The translations under genes and the position numbers were made by a program. A stretch of 64,000 nucleotides of DNA from Saccharopolyspora spinosa NRRL 18395 (GTDB lineage: Bacteria; Actinomycetota; Actinomycetes; Mycobacteriales; Pseudonocardiaceae), in NCBI RefSeq assembly GCF_000194155.1, contig NZ_GL877878.1:124001-188000 (forward strand), written 5' to 3'. The notes beneath the pieces are model-generated. The model had not been told where the DNA came from. It did no database searches and saw nothing but the letters and a program-made list of their open reading frames with translations. Within the stretch, counting starts at the first letter, position 1, and each line of letters opens with the position of its first letter. Shown piece by piece: positions 18,149-27,204 of the stretch.

Positions 18149-18840
18149 GGCTCGGTCGCTGGTGACGGAGGGGTCAGGTCCGACCGAGCGGTCGACTGTC
18201 GTCAAGCTCGACGAGTCGACCGCGCAGCTCTCCGCCGTGCGGTGCCCGTCTACCGTGCTGCCCACAAGGATGGCGGGCGGGTCCACGATGGTCATGCCCT
18301 TGTGTGCAGCCCCGGTGGATCCCGAGGACATCCGGCATCTTGTTGTCCCGCCGTCCGATGGTGGTTAGGCGATGGCGAACCAGAACAGCTGGTTGGCGCG
18401 GATTCCACTTGGCTTCGGTCATGTTCAGCGAGGTGGGCGGCGGGAAGGTCTGTCCGCCTTGGTAGACCGAGTAGGGTTGATCGCCGATGAGCAGCTGCGC
18501 ACCGGTTCCGGTGGGCGTGGACGACAGGCGGGGTGGGGTTGTCCAGCCGGTGACGATCATGCAGATGGCGACGTACCGGCCTTCGATGATCGAGATGCTG
18601 CCGATGTCGATGTGCCGGACGCCCGCAGTGGCGACGTGACGCTGCGCCCGATTCCCCGCACGCCGTTTCGGGCGGCCACAGGTATTCCAGTACGCCTCAG
18701 CGGTCGCAGCCCCGAGCCCGACGGGCACGCCGTGCACTGGCTCAACTGGCGCCGCCGTCACCAGGCACGAGCACGTTGGTTCCACCAGTGCACACCCCAA
18801 AACAGGGAATACTCCCTGGTCAGCTAGGAATTGGCGGCTG
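18149..18840. other. Decayed IS-derived sequence
   Basis: About 690 bases without an intact gene. On the plus strand 18730-18827 encodes WLNWRRRHQARARWFHQCT, which looks like the C-terminal end of another transposase. On the minus strand a stretch with GRYVAICMIVTGWTTP and TEAKWNPRQ is open but unrecognised. Treated as nested insertion debris. Confidence 0.5.
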
Positions 18841-18845
18841 CCGTA

Positions 18846-19451
18846 CTAGGCGGTGCGGCGCAGCCACCAGCGCATGGCGTACTCGACCAGCCGGATCAGT
18901 GCTTGCTTGGTGGATTCGCGGTTTCGGGCGTCGCAGGTGACGATCGGGACATCGGCTGGAATCGCGATCGCTTCCCGGACCTCTTCGATGCGGTGGAGCA
19001 GGGTTCCGTCGAAGCAGTTGAGCCCCACGATGTATGGCAGTCGGCGGTCTTCGAAGAAGTCGATGGCTGAGAAGCAGTCCGCGAGGCGCCGGGTGTCGAC
19101 GAGCACCACGGCGCCGATCGCGCCCCGGGCCAAGTCGTCCCACATGAACCAGAAGCGCTGCTGGCCGGGGGTTCCGAAAAGGTAGAGGATCAGATCGGAA
19201 TCCAGCGACAACCTGCCGAAGTCCATTGCCACCGTCGTGGTGTTCTTGTTCGGGGTGGCGTGCAGGTCGTCGATGCCTTTGCTGGCTTCGGTCATGACGG
19301 CCTCAGTGGTCAGCGGAACGATCTCCGACACGGAACCGACGAATGTGGTCTTGCCTACTCCGAAGCCACCCGCGACGACGATCTTCGCCGAGGTTGCGTT
19401 CGTGGACCGACCACCGGTTTGCGCGGGACGGGATCGCGTTTCAGGTGTCAT
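18846..19451 (-). CDS. Conservon GTP-binding protein (CvnD-like)
   Basis: A 201-residue small GTPase. The P-loop GGFGVGKTTF lies near residues 27-36 and the G3 region is LYLFGTPGQQRF, with Gln after the Gly as in Ras/Arf-like proteins. It is the last gene of a four-gene minus-strand conservon (kinase, roadblock protein, DUF742 protein, GTPase). In Streptomyces such products form a membrane-associated complex resembling a eukaryotic G-protein-coupled system and influence development and secondary metabolism. ATG at 19451 is preferred; GTG at 19547 would overlap the upstream gene by 20 bases, which is also common in conservons. Confidence 0.88.
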   Translation of the reverse strand: MTPETRSRPAQTGGRSTNATSAKIVVAGGFGVGKTTFVGSVSEIVPLTTEAVMTEASKGIDDLHATPNKNTTTVAMDFGRLSLDSDLILYLFGTPGQQRFWFMWDDLARGAIGAVVLVDTRRLADCFSAIDFFEDRRLPYIVGLNCFDGTLLHRIEEVREAIAIPADVPIVTCDARNRESTKQALIRLVEYAMRWWLRRTA

Positions 19452-19527
19452 TCTGCCAACCTCAGCTATCGAGTCGAGCGGATGTCTGCGGTTCGCGCGC
19501 TGATTCACGAGATCCGCACCCGGACGT

Positions 19528-20127
19528 TCAGAGTCGGCGAAGCCCACTCAGAACCCTTTCCATCAACAACAAGTGCGGCTTGCTGCCGTTTTCGCTCACT
19601 GTTCGGTGCACCGTGATCAGGCCGAGGTCGGCCATGTCGCCGAGGAGGACTTTCGCCACGCTGAGCGGAACGTCCAGCAGCGCAGCGACTTCCGCCACCG
19701 AACGCGGATTCCGGCACAGCTCGGCGACCGAGTGGTGTTCGAGCCTCTGCAGCCGTCCCGGTAGACCTGATTCGCTGGTGGACACCAGGGTTTCCAGTTC
19801 CAGCCGGTGATTCGACCGGGTGCGACCACCAGTCCAGGCGTATGGCCGGATGTAGGTGGCTGCAGCTTCGAACTCATGGGGGTTCGCTTGCTCACGAGTC
19901 GCGGCCAGGGCCGGGGGGTCGACCGGTTCGGACGACGGCCAGGGCGGCTCCGGCGCCAGCGGTCCCGATTCCTGCGGTTCGGGCTCGTCGCGAGCCCGTT
20001 TGCGGCGGCGCCCGCGACGGCCGCTGTCGAGGGTGAACCGGTTGAAGACCTCGGCCACGGCGTCAGCTTCGGGTGACTCTCGGTCATCCCAGCGGTGTCG
20101 CCCGGACGAGTCCGGACCTGTGCTCAT
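19528..20127 (-). CDS. DUF742 protein (CvnC-like)
   Basis: A 199-residue conservon component. The first 90 residues are charged and disordered (GRRGRRRKRARDEPEPQE). The DUF742 domain follows: EAAATYIRPYAWTGGRTRS, a helix-turn-helix-like middle RSVAEVAALLDVPLSVAKVL, and a C-terminal GLITVH plus RVLSGLRRL. The domain resembles a winged helix and is thought to link the kinase to the GTPase. It lies 8 bases after the roadblock gene and probably is translationally coupled. Confidence 0.9.
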   Translation of the reverse strand: MSTGPDSSGRHRWDDRESPEADAVAEVFNRFTLDSGRRGRRRKRARDEPEPQESGPLAPEPPWPSSEPVDPPALAATREQANPHEFEAAATYIRPYAWTGGRTRSNHRLELETLVSTSESGLPGRLQRLEHHSVAELCRNPRSVAEVAALLDVPLSVAKVLLGDMADLGLITVHRTVSENGSKPHLLLMERVLSGLRRL

Positions 20128-20134
20128 GCCGTCC

Positions 20135-20575
20135 TCACACCGACTGGCCGGTCATCACCCGATTCGTTCCCTGCAGTCGGGAGCGCAGTTCGGGGGTCAG
20201 GATCTGGCCGACTCGTTCCACCAGCAAAGCCATTTCGTAGGCGATCAGGCCCATGTCGCAGTGCGGTGCGGCTAGCACCGTCAGGCACGAGCCGCCGCTG
20301 ATCGCCATCTGCAGCATGAGGCCGCGTTCCATTTCAACCACGGTTTCGTTCACGGCCCCGGCTTCGAAGCATCGCGCCGCGCCTTGAGTGAGGCTGAGCA
20401 GCCCTGATGCGACCGCTGCGAGTTGGTCGGCCCGGTCGGTGGGCAGTTTCGCGGATGCCGTCAGCAGCAGCCCGTCGGCTGAGACGACCACGGCGTGCGC
20501 CACGCCTGGAACTCTCTCGGTGAAGTCCGTGACCAGCCAGCCGAATTGGCTCGGTTGGGAGTTTTGGGCGTTCAT
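20135..20575 (-). CDS. Roadblock/LC7 domain protein (CvnB-like)
   Basis: A 146-residue protein consisting of one roadblock/LC7 fold: FGWLVTDFTERVPGVAHAVV, SADGLLLTAS, ADQLAAVASGLLSLT, and a second beta layer ending GLIAYEMALLVERVG. In other bacteria such proteins (MglB-like) modulate the partner GTPase. GGAGGG lies upstream of the ATG at 20575. Spacing to the kinase gene is 41 bases, so the four genes are one operon. Confidence 0.93.
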   Translation of the reverse strand: MNAQNSQPSQFGWLVTDFTERVPGVAHAVVVSADGLLLTASAKLPTDRADQLAAVASGLLSLTQGAARCFEAGAVNETVVEMERGLMLQMAISGGSCLTVLAAPHCDMGLIAYEMALLVERVGQILTPELRSRLQGTNRVMTGQSV

Positions 20576-20616
20576 CGGCCCTCCTGTCTCTCCACTGATT
20601 CGGGTTGTCACCGGCG

Positions 20617-23598
20617 TTAGTCGGCTGAGTGCGCGTCGCGGAGGCTGTGCTTGCCTTCGCGGACTCCGCGTTGGAAACTGGCCAGCCGCCCACGCATCAG
20701 GTCCGCATCGCGGCGCGGCGTCACAGCCGGATCGGTAGCCGTTCCCGGCACCAGTTGGGCTCTTGGGGTTCGCCTGGGCAGCCCGGCAGTGGTGTAGTCG
20801 ACGGATTCCTGGTCGATGAGGGGCTCGGGTGCTGCTGCGGCGGCGCCGTTGGTGCTCGGCTCCGGGGCCGCCTGCGGCGACTCCCCTGCCGGTGCGGTGC
20901 CGTTGTGGCGGGCCGGCTGCTGCCTGTGGCGGCCGCGTCGAACACCGGCCTGGAAGCTCGCCAGCCGGCCGCGGGCAACATGCGGATCGCGGGGCGGCCG
21001 TGCACGCTCGCTGTGATCGGCGCCGGCGCTCCCGGCCACCAGGTTCGCTCGCGGAACCCGCAGCGGAAGACCCGCAGTGGTGTAGTCGGCGGGTTCTGCG
21101 GCCGCGACTTCCTCCGCCCGCTGTCTTGCCTCGTCGTTCGCGAAGGTCCACACGCTCTGGCCGCCGTGACCGTTCCGCGTGGGCTGGGAGGAAGGGAACC
21201 TTCCTGTCATCGGCGGTGGGACGGTTCCCTTGCTCTCAGCATCCGCTGGGGGAGCGGGCCATCGGATGGCGGGGCGGGTGGCGGTGTGGGAGACCTGCGA
21301 CGGCACTTGGAACCACGCGGTGGCGAGGTCGTCGAAGATCGGTGTCGGGGCCGTCTCGTCGTTGTGCTTTTCGGCAATCTGCGCGGGCGCTGGGGTGATC
21401 TCTTGGGTGTTGGACAGTTCGCCTGGCAGCGCCGGCGGAGCCCCGTTGGCAGGGGTGCGGGACAGGTGGATTCCGTTGCGCGCGAGGTGACGCTGGCTGG
21501 ACGCGTCCTGTTCGGCCGCCTCCCAGTCGAACTCCTCGACCAGCGTGTCAGCGGTGCGGTCGTCGGGCACGATGCCGTTGCCCGCGAACGGCAGTGACGG
21601 GCCCGGCACTGCCGGGCTCGCCACATCCACCAGCAGTTCGGGCCCGAGGCTGACCGCGACGTGCACCCCGACCTCCTCGGGTCCGGGACGCAGTTCGGCC
21701 CGGATTCCGTGGCGGCTGGCGAGCCGGCCGACGACGAACAGGCCCATGCGCCGGGACGTCGACAGCTTGATCTCTTCGTCGGTGGCCAGCCGCTGGTTGA
21801 CCGCGTTCAGCTCGTCCGGGGACATGCCAATGCCGCGGTCGACGATGTCGACTTCCAGCGATCCGTCGCCGCGCCGATGTCCGGAAACGGTGACCTGGGT
21901 TTCCGGGGCTGAGAAGTTCGCCGCGTTGTCGAGGAGTTCGGCCAGCAGCCGCACCAGGTCGCTGGCCGCGTATCCGACGATCTTGACGTCCGGCAGCGGC
22001 TGGACGATCACCCGCGGGTAGTGCTCGATCTCCGACACCGCAGCCCGGATCAGATCCGCGGGCGACGTCGGCTGGGAGAACCGCCGGGCCGGGTCAGCCC
22101 CGGAGAGCACCATGAGGTTCTCGTTGTTGCGGCGCATCCGGGTGGCCAGGTGGTCCAGCTGAAACAGGGTCGCCAACTGGTCGGGGTCTTCCTCGTCGCG
22201 TTCGAGCTGCTCGAACAGCCGGAGCTGCCGTTCCAGCAGGCTCTGGCTGCGTCGCGACACGTTGACGAACGAATCGCTGTAGCTGCGGCGGAGTTCGGCC
22301 TGCTCGGTGGCGAGGTTGACGGCTTGGGTGTGCACGTCGTCGAAGGCCCTCGCCACTTCACCGATCTCGTCAGTGCTTTCAACCGGCACCTGGTCGACGG
22401 GGGATCGGGTGGCATGACCGGCGCGGATGTCGGCGACAGCTTGCGGCAGCTGGTGGTTCGCCGTGTCCAGCGCGGTGCGCCGCAGGATATCGAGGGAGCC
22501 GAGCAGGTGCCTGGCCACCACGACGACGATCGCGCCCGCGATCAGCAGCGCCGACAGCAGGATCACCGACTCCAGCCCGGCCATGTTGCTGGAGCTGTCC
22601 TGCAAGGCGAACGCGGTGTCGTGCAGCTGCTGGTCAAGGTGCGTTTGGAGCATGTCGAGCGCTTCGAGCGCCGTCCGGGACTGGTCTTTCCAGGCCGAGG
22701 GCGATACCAGCTGCGTGGAGATCCGCGACTTGCTGTTGTCGCGTTCGACCATCGCCAGCTGCACCGACGTTTCCCGCGCCGGCACCTCCGGCTTGGCGTA
22801 GAGCTGGTCGTAGCGCATCCGTTGTTGCGGCGTGGCGGACGCGCGGAATTCCTTGACCGCGGAGGTGCGGCGGGATTCGCTGGCCGCTAGCCGAGCCAGG
22901 TTGTCGGTGGTGAAGCTGCCGCGGGTCAGCCCCACGAGCACCAGGGCCTGCTGAAGCTGCATCTCCTCGCTGATCTGCGCCAGCTCGTGCGCGCTGATGG
23001 CGGTGGACACCAGCTGGGACGACGAGATCTGGCTGGTCAGCGTGCGGTCGAGCGCGAGCAGCACCCCGACGAACTCGGTGTAGGTGTTGATCACGACCCC
23101 GGGGTCCGGGTGGCCGCCCAGCACCTGCTGGCGGATCGGCGCGAGCCCGGTGAGCTGCCGGTCGGTGTCCTGCCGGGCGAACCGGACCGCATCGCCGTCC
23201 GGGACGGACCGCAGTCGCTGGTGGATCTCGTCCAGGGCCCGGTCAGTCGCGGTGTAGTGTTCCTGCACTTCCGGCGCGGAAACCGGCCCGCGCACCAGGA
23301 ATTCCGCGGCCTTACTGCGTTCCTGCTGCAGGCGGCCAACGGCCGCGCGCACGACGTTGCCGGCCGCGACCACCCGGTCCAGCTTGGCGTAGTGGTCGGC
23401 CTGGTTGATCTGGCTGAGGATCTGCAGCACGCCGAGTACCAGGGCGAAGATCACCGGAACGAGTACGACGGCGGTGATCTTGACCGGTAGTTTCCAGTTG
23501 CGCCAATTGGTGATCCGCCCGGTGAGCTTCGGTGTGGTGCGCGACCACGTGGACGCCCGGGTCGCGTTCGCGGTCGGGTTTTCGAGTCCGCTGCTCAC
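20617..23598 (-). CDS. Nitrate/nitrite-sensor-type histidine kinase (CvnA-like)
   Basis: A 993-residue membrane kinase, first gene of the conservon. After a cytoplasmic start (GTG 23598, VSSGLENP) come helix 1 (ITAVVLVPVIFALVLGVLQI), a large extracellular NIT sensor region, helix 2 (ILLSALLIAGAIVVVVARH), a HAMP-like segment and a HATPase domain: ELLDNAANFS (N box, about 551) and DRGIGMS (G1, about 586). The conventional phospho-accepting His region is not obvious, as in other CvnA proteins. The C-terminal 300 residues are disordered and contain two copies of a module, DYTTAGLP...PRA.LV followed by RGRLASFQ.GVR (about 836 and 932). A copy of the interspersed repeat is translated at about 787-803. 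An in-frame ATG at 23754 would add 52 unlikely residues. Confidence 0.92.
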   Translation of the reverse strand: MSSGLENPTANATRASTWSRTTPKLTGRITNWRNWKLPVKITAVVLVPVIFALVLGVLQILSQINQADHYAKLDRVVAAGNVVRAAVGRLQQERSKAAEFLVRGPVSAPEVQEHYTATDRALDEIHQRLRSVPDGDAVRFARQDTDRQLTGLAPIRQQVLGGHPDPGVVINTYTEFVGVLLALDRTLTSQISSSQLVSTAISAHELAQISEEMQLQQALVLVGLTRGSFTTDNLARLAASESRRTSAVKEFRASATPQQRMRYDQLYAKPEVPARETSVQLAMVERDNSKSRISTQLVSPSAWKDQSRTALEALDMLQTHLDQQLHDTAFALQDSSSNMAGLESVILLSALLIAGAIVVVVARHLLGSLDILRRTALDTANHQLPQAVADIRAGHATRSPVDQVPVESTDEIGEVARAFDDVHTQAVNLATEQAELRRSYSDSFVNVSRRSQSLLERQLRLFEQLERDEEDPDQLATLFQLDHLATRMRRNNENLMVLSGADPARRFSQPTSPADLIRAAVSEIEHYPRVIVQPLPDVKIVGYAASDLVRLLAELLDNAANFSAPETQVTVSGHRRGDGSLEVDIVDRGIGMSPDELNAVNQRLATDEEIKLSTSRRMGLFVVGRLASRHGIRAELRPGPEEVGVHVAVSLGPELLVDVASPAVPGPSLPFAGNGIVPDDRTADTLVEEFDWEAAEQDASSQRHLARNGIHLSRTPANGAPPALPGELSNTQEITPAPAQIAEKHNDETAPTPIFDDLATAWFQVPSQVSHTATRPAIRWPAPPADAESKGTVPPPMTGRFPSSQPTRNGHGGQSVWTFANDEARQRAEEVAAAEPADYTTAGLPLRVPRANLVAGSAGADHSERARPPRDPHVARGRLASFQAGVRRGRHRQQPARHNGTAPAGESPQAAPEPSTNGAAAAAPEPLIDQESVDYTTAGLPRRTPRAQLVPGTATDPAVTPRRDADLMRGRLASFQRGVREGKHSLRDAHSAD
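21191..21238. repeat. Interspersed repeat pair inside the histidine-kinase coding region
   Basis: GAAGGGAACCTTCCTGTCAT (21191-21210) faces GGGACGGTTCCCTTGCTCTC (21219-21238). AAGGGAACC pairs with GGTTCCCTT. In the minus-strand frame it encodes KGTVPPPMTGRFPSS in the disordered tail, so the frame is kept. Confidence 0.85.
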
Positions 23599-24436
23599 GA
23601 CGCAGTCCTTTCCCACGCGGTCGAAGTCTGCACCGACGGCGCGTTCGTGTGGTGGGCAGCCTGGGCCCGTCTGTGGTGTGCGCGGCAGGTCTTGGTGGCT
23701 GGTGGGGCTGCTCGCGGCCGGGTTTTCGCCGGTGGCCGGTGCGGTCGTCGACACCGGAGTCCGGAGCCTGCGATCGATGTCGGGGGTGATCGCGGCCGCA
23801 CCGGATTCTTCGTCGCCGAGTGTCGGTGGCAGAACACTACCTCAATGAAATGATCTCCTCCGTTTCTCGGATTTGGTTTTCTGACCAGCGAATTCGTCGC
23901 CGGTGGAGATCATTCTCGCCGGGCCGTGCCGCATGGAGAAGGCTGTGAACACTGATCGTGTTCGTCGTGGCAATGTCTGGATAGGCTTTTGTCGCTCGAT
24001 AGGTAGATGTTGGAGCTACGAATGTTTTGTTCGGCCAGGGGGCTGGGGGGAGTTCAGCCAGGGTTCCCGGCGAGTCCGCTGGCTGCCTTGTTGACCAGCC
24101 GAAACTGGCTGCCCACCAAGCTTTTTCGGGTGTGAGCAGGCAGGCATGAAGGTGCTTCGACGCTGATCAGGCACATCGCGTTGACCACATTCTGTGATCG
24201 ACGAATTCATCAATGTGTGTGCTGTGTCGTTGTGGGAGGCTGCGTGGGCCGGATCGCTGGCTAGACTTCCGGGCTGGTTGGCAGCGCAGGCAGCGCGGTT
24301 CACCGGCACCTCGGATTCACGAACCACTCGATAACGCCGGATCGAAGCGGACCCAGGTGATCGGCCACGGAGCGCGGGGAACTCCGAAGCATCGGCCGAA
24401 ACCACGTCGATGCAGTTCTACTGCTTGGAAGGACGC
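23599..24436. other. Long intergenic region between divergent operons
   Basis: About 840 bases between the conservon and the symporter operon; it should hold both promoters. No convincing gene on either strand. GC is visibly lower between 23840 and 24220 than in the flanking genes. The clearest element is the inverted repeat at 23849-23914, listed separately. A TAGACT hexamer at 24262-24267 could be a -10 box for the symporter operon, but no good -35 box goes with it. Confidence 0.5.
23849..23914. repeat. 14-bp inverted repeat upstream of the conservon
   Basis: AATGATCTCCTCCG at 23849-23862 is matched at 13 of 14 positions by the reverse complement of 23901-23914, with a 38-base AT-richer loop. 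It may be a regulatory stem-loop or operator for the minus-strand conservon, or the ends of a vanished insertion. Confidence 0.6.
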
Positions 24437-24859
24437 ATGCCCAACGCAACTCAGCCCCCGCCGCCGCGCACCCCCAGCGGCGGGCCCGCGGCGGCCGCCA
24501 CCTTCGGTAAGATCGACACGCCCGCGCCGCGAGCTCATCGACCGCCGGCACCGGACTACGAGCGCATCGCGCGGAGCCCCGAATTCCTCGACCTGCGCGC
24601 CCGGCTGCGCCGCTTCGCCTTCCCAATGACCGCGGTGTTCCTCATCTGGTACCTCGGATACGTCATCATCGCTGCCTACCTGCCGGAATTCATGAGCGTT
24701 CGGCTCGTCGGCGAGGTCAACATCGCCCTCGTCATGGGGGGCGGCCAGTTCGCGTCCACGATCCTGATCACCGCCCTCTACATCCGGTACGCGGCTCGCC
24801 AGATCGATCCGCGAGTGCAGGCGTTCTACCAGGACTCGGTCGGGGAGGACGCTCCATGA
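24437..24859 (+). CDS. DUF485 small membrane protein
   Basis: A 140-residue protein. After a Pro-rich 60-residue cytoplasmic start comes the DUF485 domain: SPEFLDLRARLRRFAFPM, helix FLIWYLGYVIIAAYLP, then helix GQFASTILITALYIRYAARQ. GGAAGGACGC precedes the ATG at 24437. Its stop overlaps the start of the symporter gene (ATGA), the arrangement found for DUF485/ActP pairs, where the small protein probably assists the transporter. Confidence 0.92.
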   Translation: MPNATQPPPPRTPSGGPAAAATFGKIDTPAPRAHRPPAPDYERIARSPEFLDLRARLRRFAFPMTAVFLIWYLGYVIIAAYLPEFMSVRLVGEVNIALVMGGGQFASTILITALYIRYAARQIDPRVQAFYQDSVGEDAP

Positions 24860-26424
24860 TCGACACCAACCCCGTGCTCAACATGAGCATCTTCGGGGTG
24901 TTCGTGCTGATCACGCTCTACATGGTCTACCGCGTGAGCAGCACCGGCACCGCGACCGACTACTTCGCCGCCGATGGCCGGTTCACCGGTGCGCAGAACG
25001 GCATCGCCCTGTCCGGGGACTTCCTGTCGGCGGCGTCGTTCCTGGGGATCGCCGGGGCTATCGCGGTGCACGGCTACGACGGCTTCCTCTACTCGATCGG
25101 CTTCCTCGTTGGCTGGCTGATCAATCTGCTGCTGGTCGCCGAACTCCTGCGCAACACCGGGCAATTCACGATGGGTGACGTGCTTAGCTTCCGGATGCGG
25201 CAGCGTCCGGTCCGCGCGGCCGCCGCAGTGTCCACATTGGTAATTTCGTTCGTCTACATGATCGCTCAGATGGCCGGCGCGGGCAGCCTGGTGGCGCTGC
25301 TGCTCGACGTGCACAGCTCCGGCGGCCAGGCGCTGGTCATCGGCGGCGTGGGTGTGGTCATGGTCGTCTACGTGCTGGTGGGCGGCATGAAGGGAACCAC
25401 CTGGGTGCAGATCATCAAGACCGGCATGCTCATGCTGTGCACGGTCATGATGACCTTGTTCCTGATGGGCAAGTTCGGGTTCAGCCTCACCTCGCTGTTG
25501 CAGCACGCGGCGGAGAAGAACCCGTTGGGGGACCGGATCTTCTCGCCCGGCGCGAAGTACGGGCAGAGCGACGTGACCAAACTGGACTTCGTGTCGCTGT
25601 CGCTGGCGTTGGTCCTGGGCGTCGCCGGGCTGCCGCACGTGCTGATGCGGTTCTACACAGTGCCCGATGCGCTGCAGGCACGGCGCTCCGTGGTTTGGGC
25701 GACCTGCACGATGGCCGTGTTCTACCTGTGCACCCTGGTGATCGGGTACGGGGCGGGGGCGGTTAACGGCACGAAGGCGATCCTCGCGGCGCCCGGCGGC
25801 GAGAACTCCGCCGCGCCGCTGCTGGCTTTCCGCGTCGGGGGCACGGTGCTGCTGGGGATCGTGGCCGCGGTCGCATTCGCGACGATCCTCGCCGTCGTCG
25901 CCGGGCTGACGCTGACCGCGTCCGCATCCTTCGCCCACGACGTTTACGCCAACGTCGTAAAGCACGGCAAAGCGGATCCGGACTCGGAGGTTCGTGTGGC
26001 GCGGTTGACCGCGCTCGTGATCGGTGCCGCGTCGATCTTCGGCGGGATCCTCGTCAACGGGCAGAACATCGCATTCCTGGTCTCGCTCGCGTTCGCGTTC
26101 GCCGCTTCAGCGAACTTGTCGACGCTGCTGTTCTCGCTGTTCTGGCGGCGGTTCAACACCCGTGGCACGCTGTGGGGAATCTACGGCGGGTTGAGCTCGT
26201 GCCTGGTGCTGGTCATCTTCTCACCGGTTGTGTCGGGTTCGCCGGACTCGATCCTGCCCGGTGTGGACTTCGCGTGGTTCCCGCTGAGCAACCCCGGGAT
26301 CGTGTCGATCCCGATCTCGTTCCTGTGCGGCTACGTCGGCACCCTGATCGGCGGCGGCCAGGTGAGCGAAAAGCGAACCGCGGAGATGGAAGTCCGCTCC
26401 CTCACCGGCATCGGCTCGTCGTGA
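24856..26424 (+). CDS. ActP-like cation/acetate symporter (SSS family)
   Basis: A 522-residue sodium:solute symporter with about 13 hydrophobic helices. Family features include DYFAADGRFTGAQNGIALSG near the N-terminus, GDFLSAASFLGIAGAI (second helix) and ALVLGVAGLPHVLMRFYTV. With the overlapping DUF485 gene it matches the yjcH-actP arrangement that imports acetate or other short monocarboxylates with a cation. Substrate is inferred from this pairing. An interspersed repeat begins 4 bases after the stop. Confidence 0.92.
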   Translation: MIDTNPVLNMSIFGVFVLITLYMVYRVSSTGTATDYFAADGRFTGAQNGIALSGDFLSAASFLGIAGAIAVHGYDGFLYSIGFLVGWLINLLLVAELLRNTGQFTMGDVLSFRMRQRPVRAAAAVSTLVISFVYMIAQMAGAGSLVALLLDVHSSGGQALVIGGVGVVMVVYVLVGGMKGTTWVQIIKTGMLMLCTVMMTLFLMGKFGFSLTSLLQHAAEKNPLGDRIFSPGAKYGQSDVTKLDFVSLSLALVLGVAGLPHVLMRFYTVPDALQARRSVVWATCTMAVFYLCTLVIGYGAGAVNGTKAILAAPGGENSAAPLLAFRVGGTVLLGIVAAVAFATILAVVAGLTLTASASFAHDVYANVVKHGKADPDSEVRVARLTALVIGAASIFGGILVNGQNIAFLVSLAFAFAASANLSTLLFSLFWRRFNTRGTLWGIYGGLSSCLVLVIFSPVVSGSPDSILPGVDFAWFPLSNPGIVSIPISFLCGYVGTLIGGGQVSEKRTAEMEVRSLTGIGSS

Positions 26425-26427
26425 GCT

Positions 26428-26449
26428 GAAGCAAGGTTCCCATGCTCGG
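26428..26449 (+). repeat. Interspersed repeat, single copy
   Basis: GCAAGGTTCCCATGCTCGG (26431-26449) with its left flank, immediately 3' of the symporter stop. The lytic monooxygenase relic on the other strand loses similarity exactly here. Confidence 0.85.
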
Positions 26450-26456
26450 CCCAGGA

Positions 26457-26836
26457 GTGGGCTCGAAGTCAGGCGAACCAGCCCATCACGCGATCCCAGA
26501 GGGACGTAGCCGAGGCGGGAGTCGCGGGTTGCGTGGTCTCGTGGGTTGGCGCTGCAGAGCTTCCCGTCCGGGATCAGCTCCTGGTGCCTGCCGTTGGCAT
26601 CACCAATCCGATTGCTCATCCAGTCGTAGATTGGGGCAGCGCCATTCTCGGCGACAACTCCCTTGCAGACCTCAGAATCCGGGCTCTCCGTGCCTTCCAG
26701 GAATCGGATGTCGGCGCGACCGGTTGGCGGCCTGGATGTCACTGTGGGCGAAGGCAACCTGCGGGACCAGCAGGATGCCGACGACGGAAATGCCGCCGAG
26801 AACAGCAGATGCGGCAGCCTTGTGACGCACCTTCAC
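26457..26836 (-). pseudogene. Frameshifted, truncated AA10-type lytic polysaccharide monooxygenase
   Basis: GTG at 26836 follows an excellent ribosome site (GAGGAGAATCGAC). It encodes a signal peptide, AASAVLGGISVVGILLVPQV then AFA and HSDIQ; cleavage would expose the N-terminal His of the copper brace. Near 26740 the frame must change; the continuation reads EVCKGVVAENGAAPIYDW, ANGRHQELIPDGKLCSAN, matching chitin/cellulose-active AA10 enzymes. Similarity ends near 26457 at the repeat, so the second copper His and the C-terminal half are lost. Secreted polysaccharide oxidase relic. Confidence 0.7.
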
Positions 26837-27181
26837 GTCGATTCTCCTCGCTATCCGCCGGTGCCGACTCGGATAGCGGTCGACGATCCATTGTGGATGT
26901 GGCGGGCCGCTGGGTCCGTTGGACCGAACTGCGGTTGTCGCCGCGACCTCGCCGCTGCGTGCCGCGACGAAGCGGGCGTGCCGGGGGTTTTGGAGGTAAG
27001 CGTGCTCGATGCCGATCACGTCCGCGTGCCATGTCGAGTCGTAGCCGTGTCCGAACTCCTTTCGTGCGCCGTCGACATCGGATGGTCGGCTGCCCGAAGG
27101 GTGTACTCGCCGATGCGGTGTTCGAGGTTGTGCTGCATCGCGTCCTCTCTGGGGATTTGATGGTGCGTGTTCGCTTCGGAG

Positions 27182-27204
27182 GCAGGAAGGTGCCCTTGCT
27201 GCAG
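27182..27204 (+). repeat. Interspersed repeat, degenerate copy
   Basis: GCAGGAAGGTGCCCTTGCT (27182-27200), three differences from the family core. Confidence 0.6.

Noticed and set aside
18372-18827. Plus-strand frame of 151 codons in the IS region
   Set aside because: Only its last 30 residues look like a transposase end; the rest has no family character. Treated as debris.
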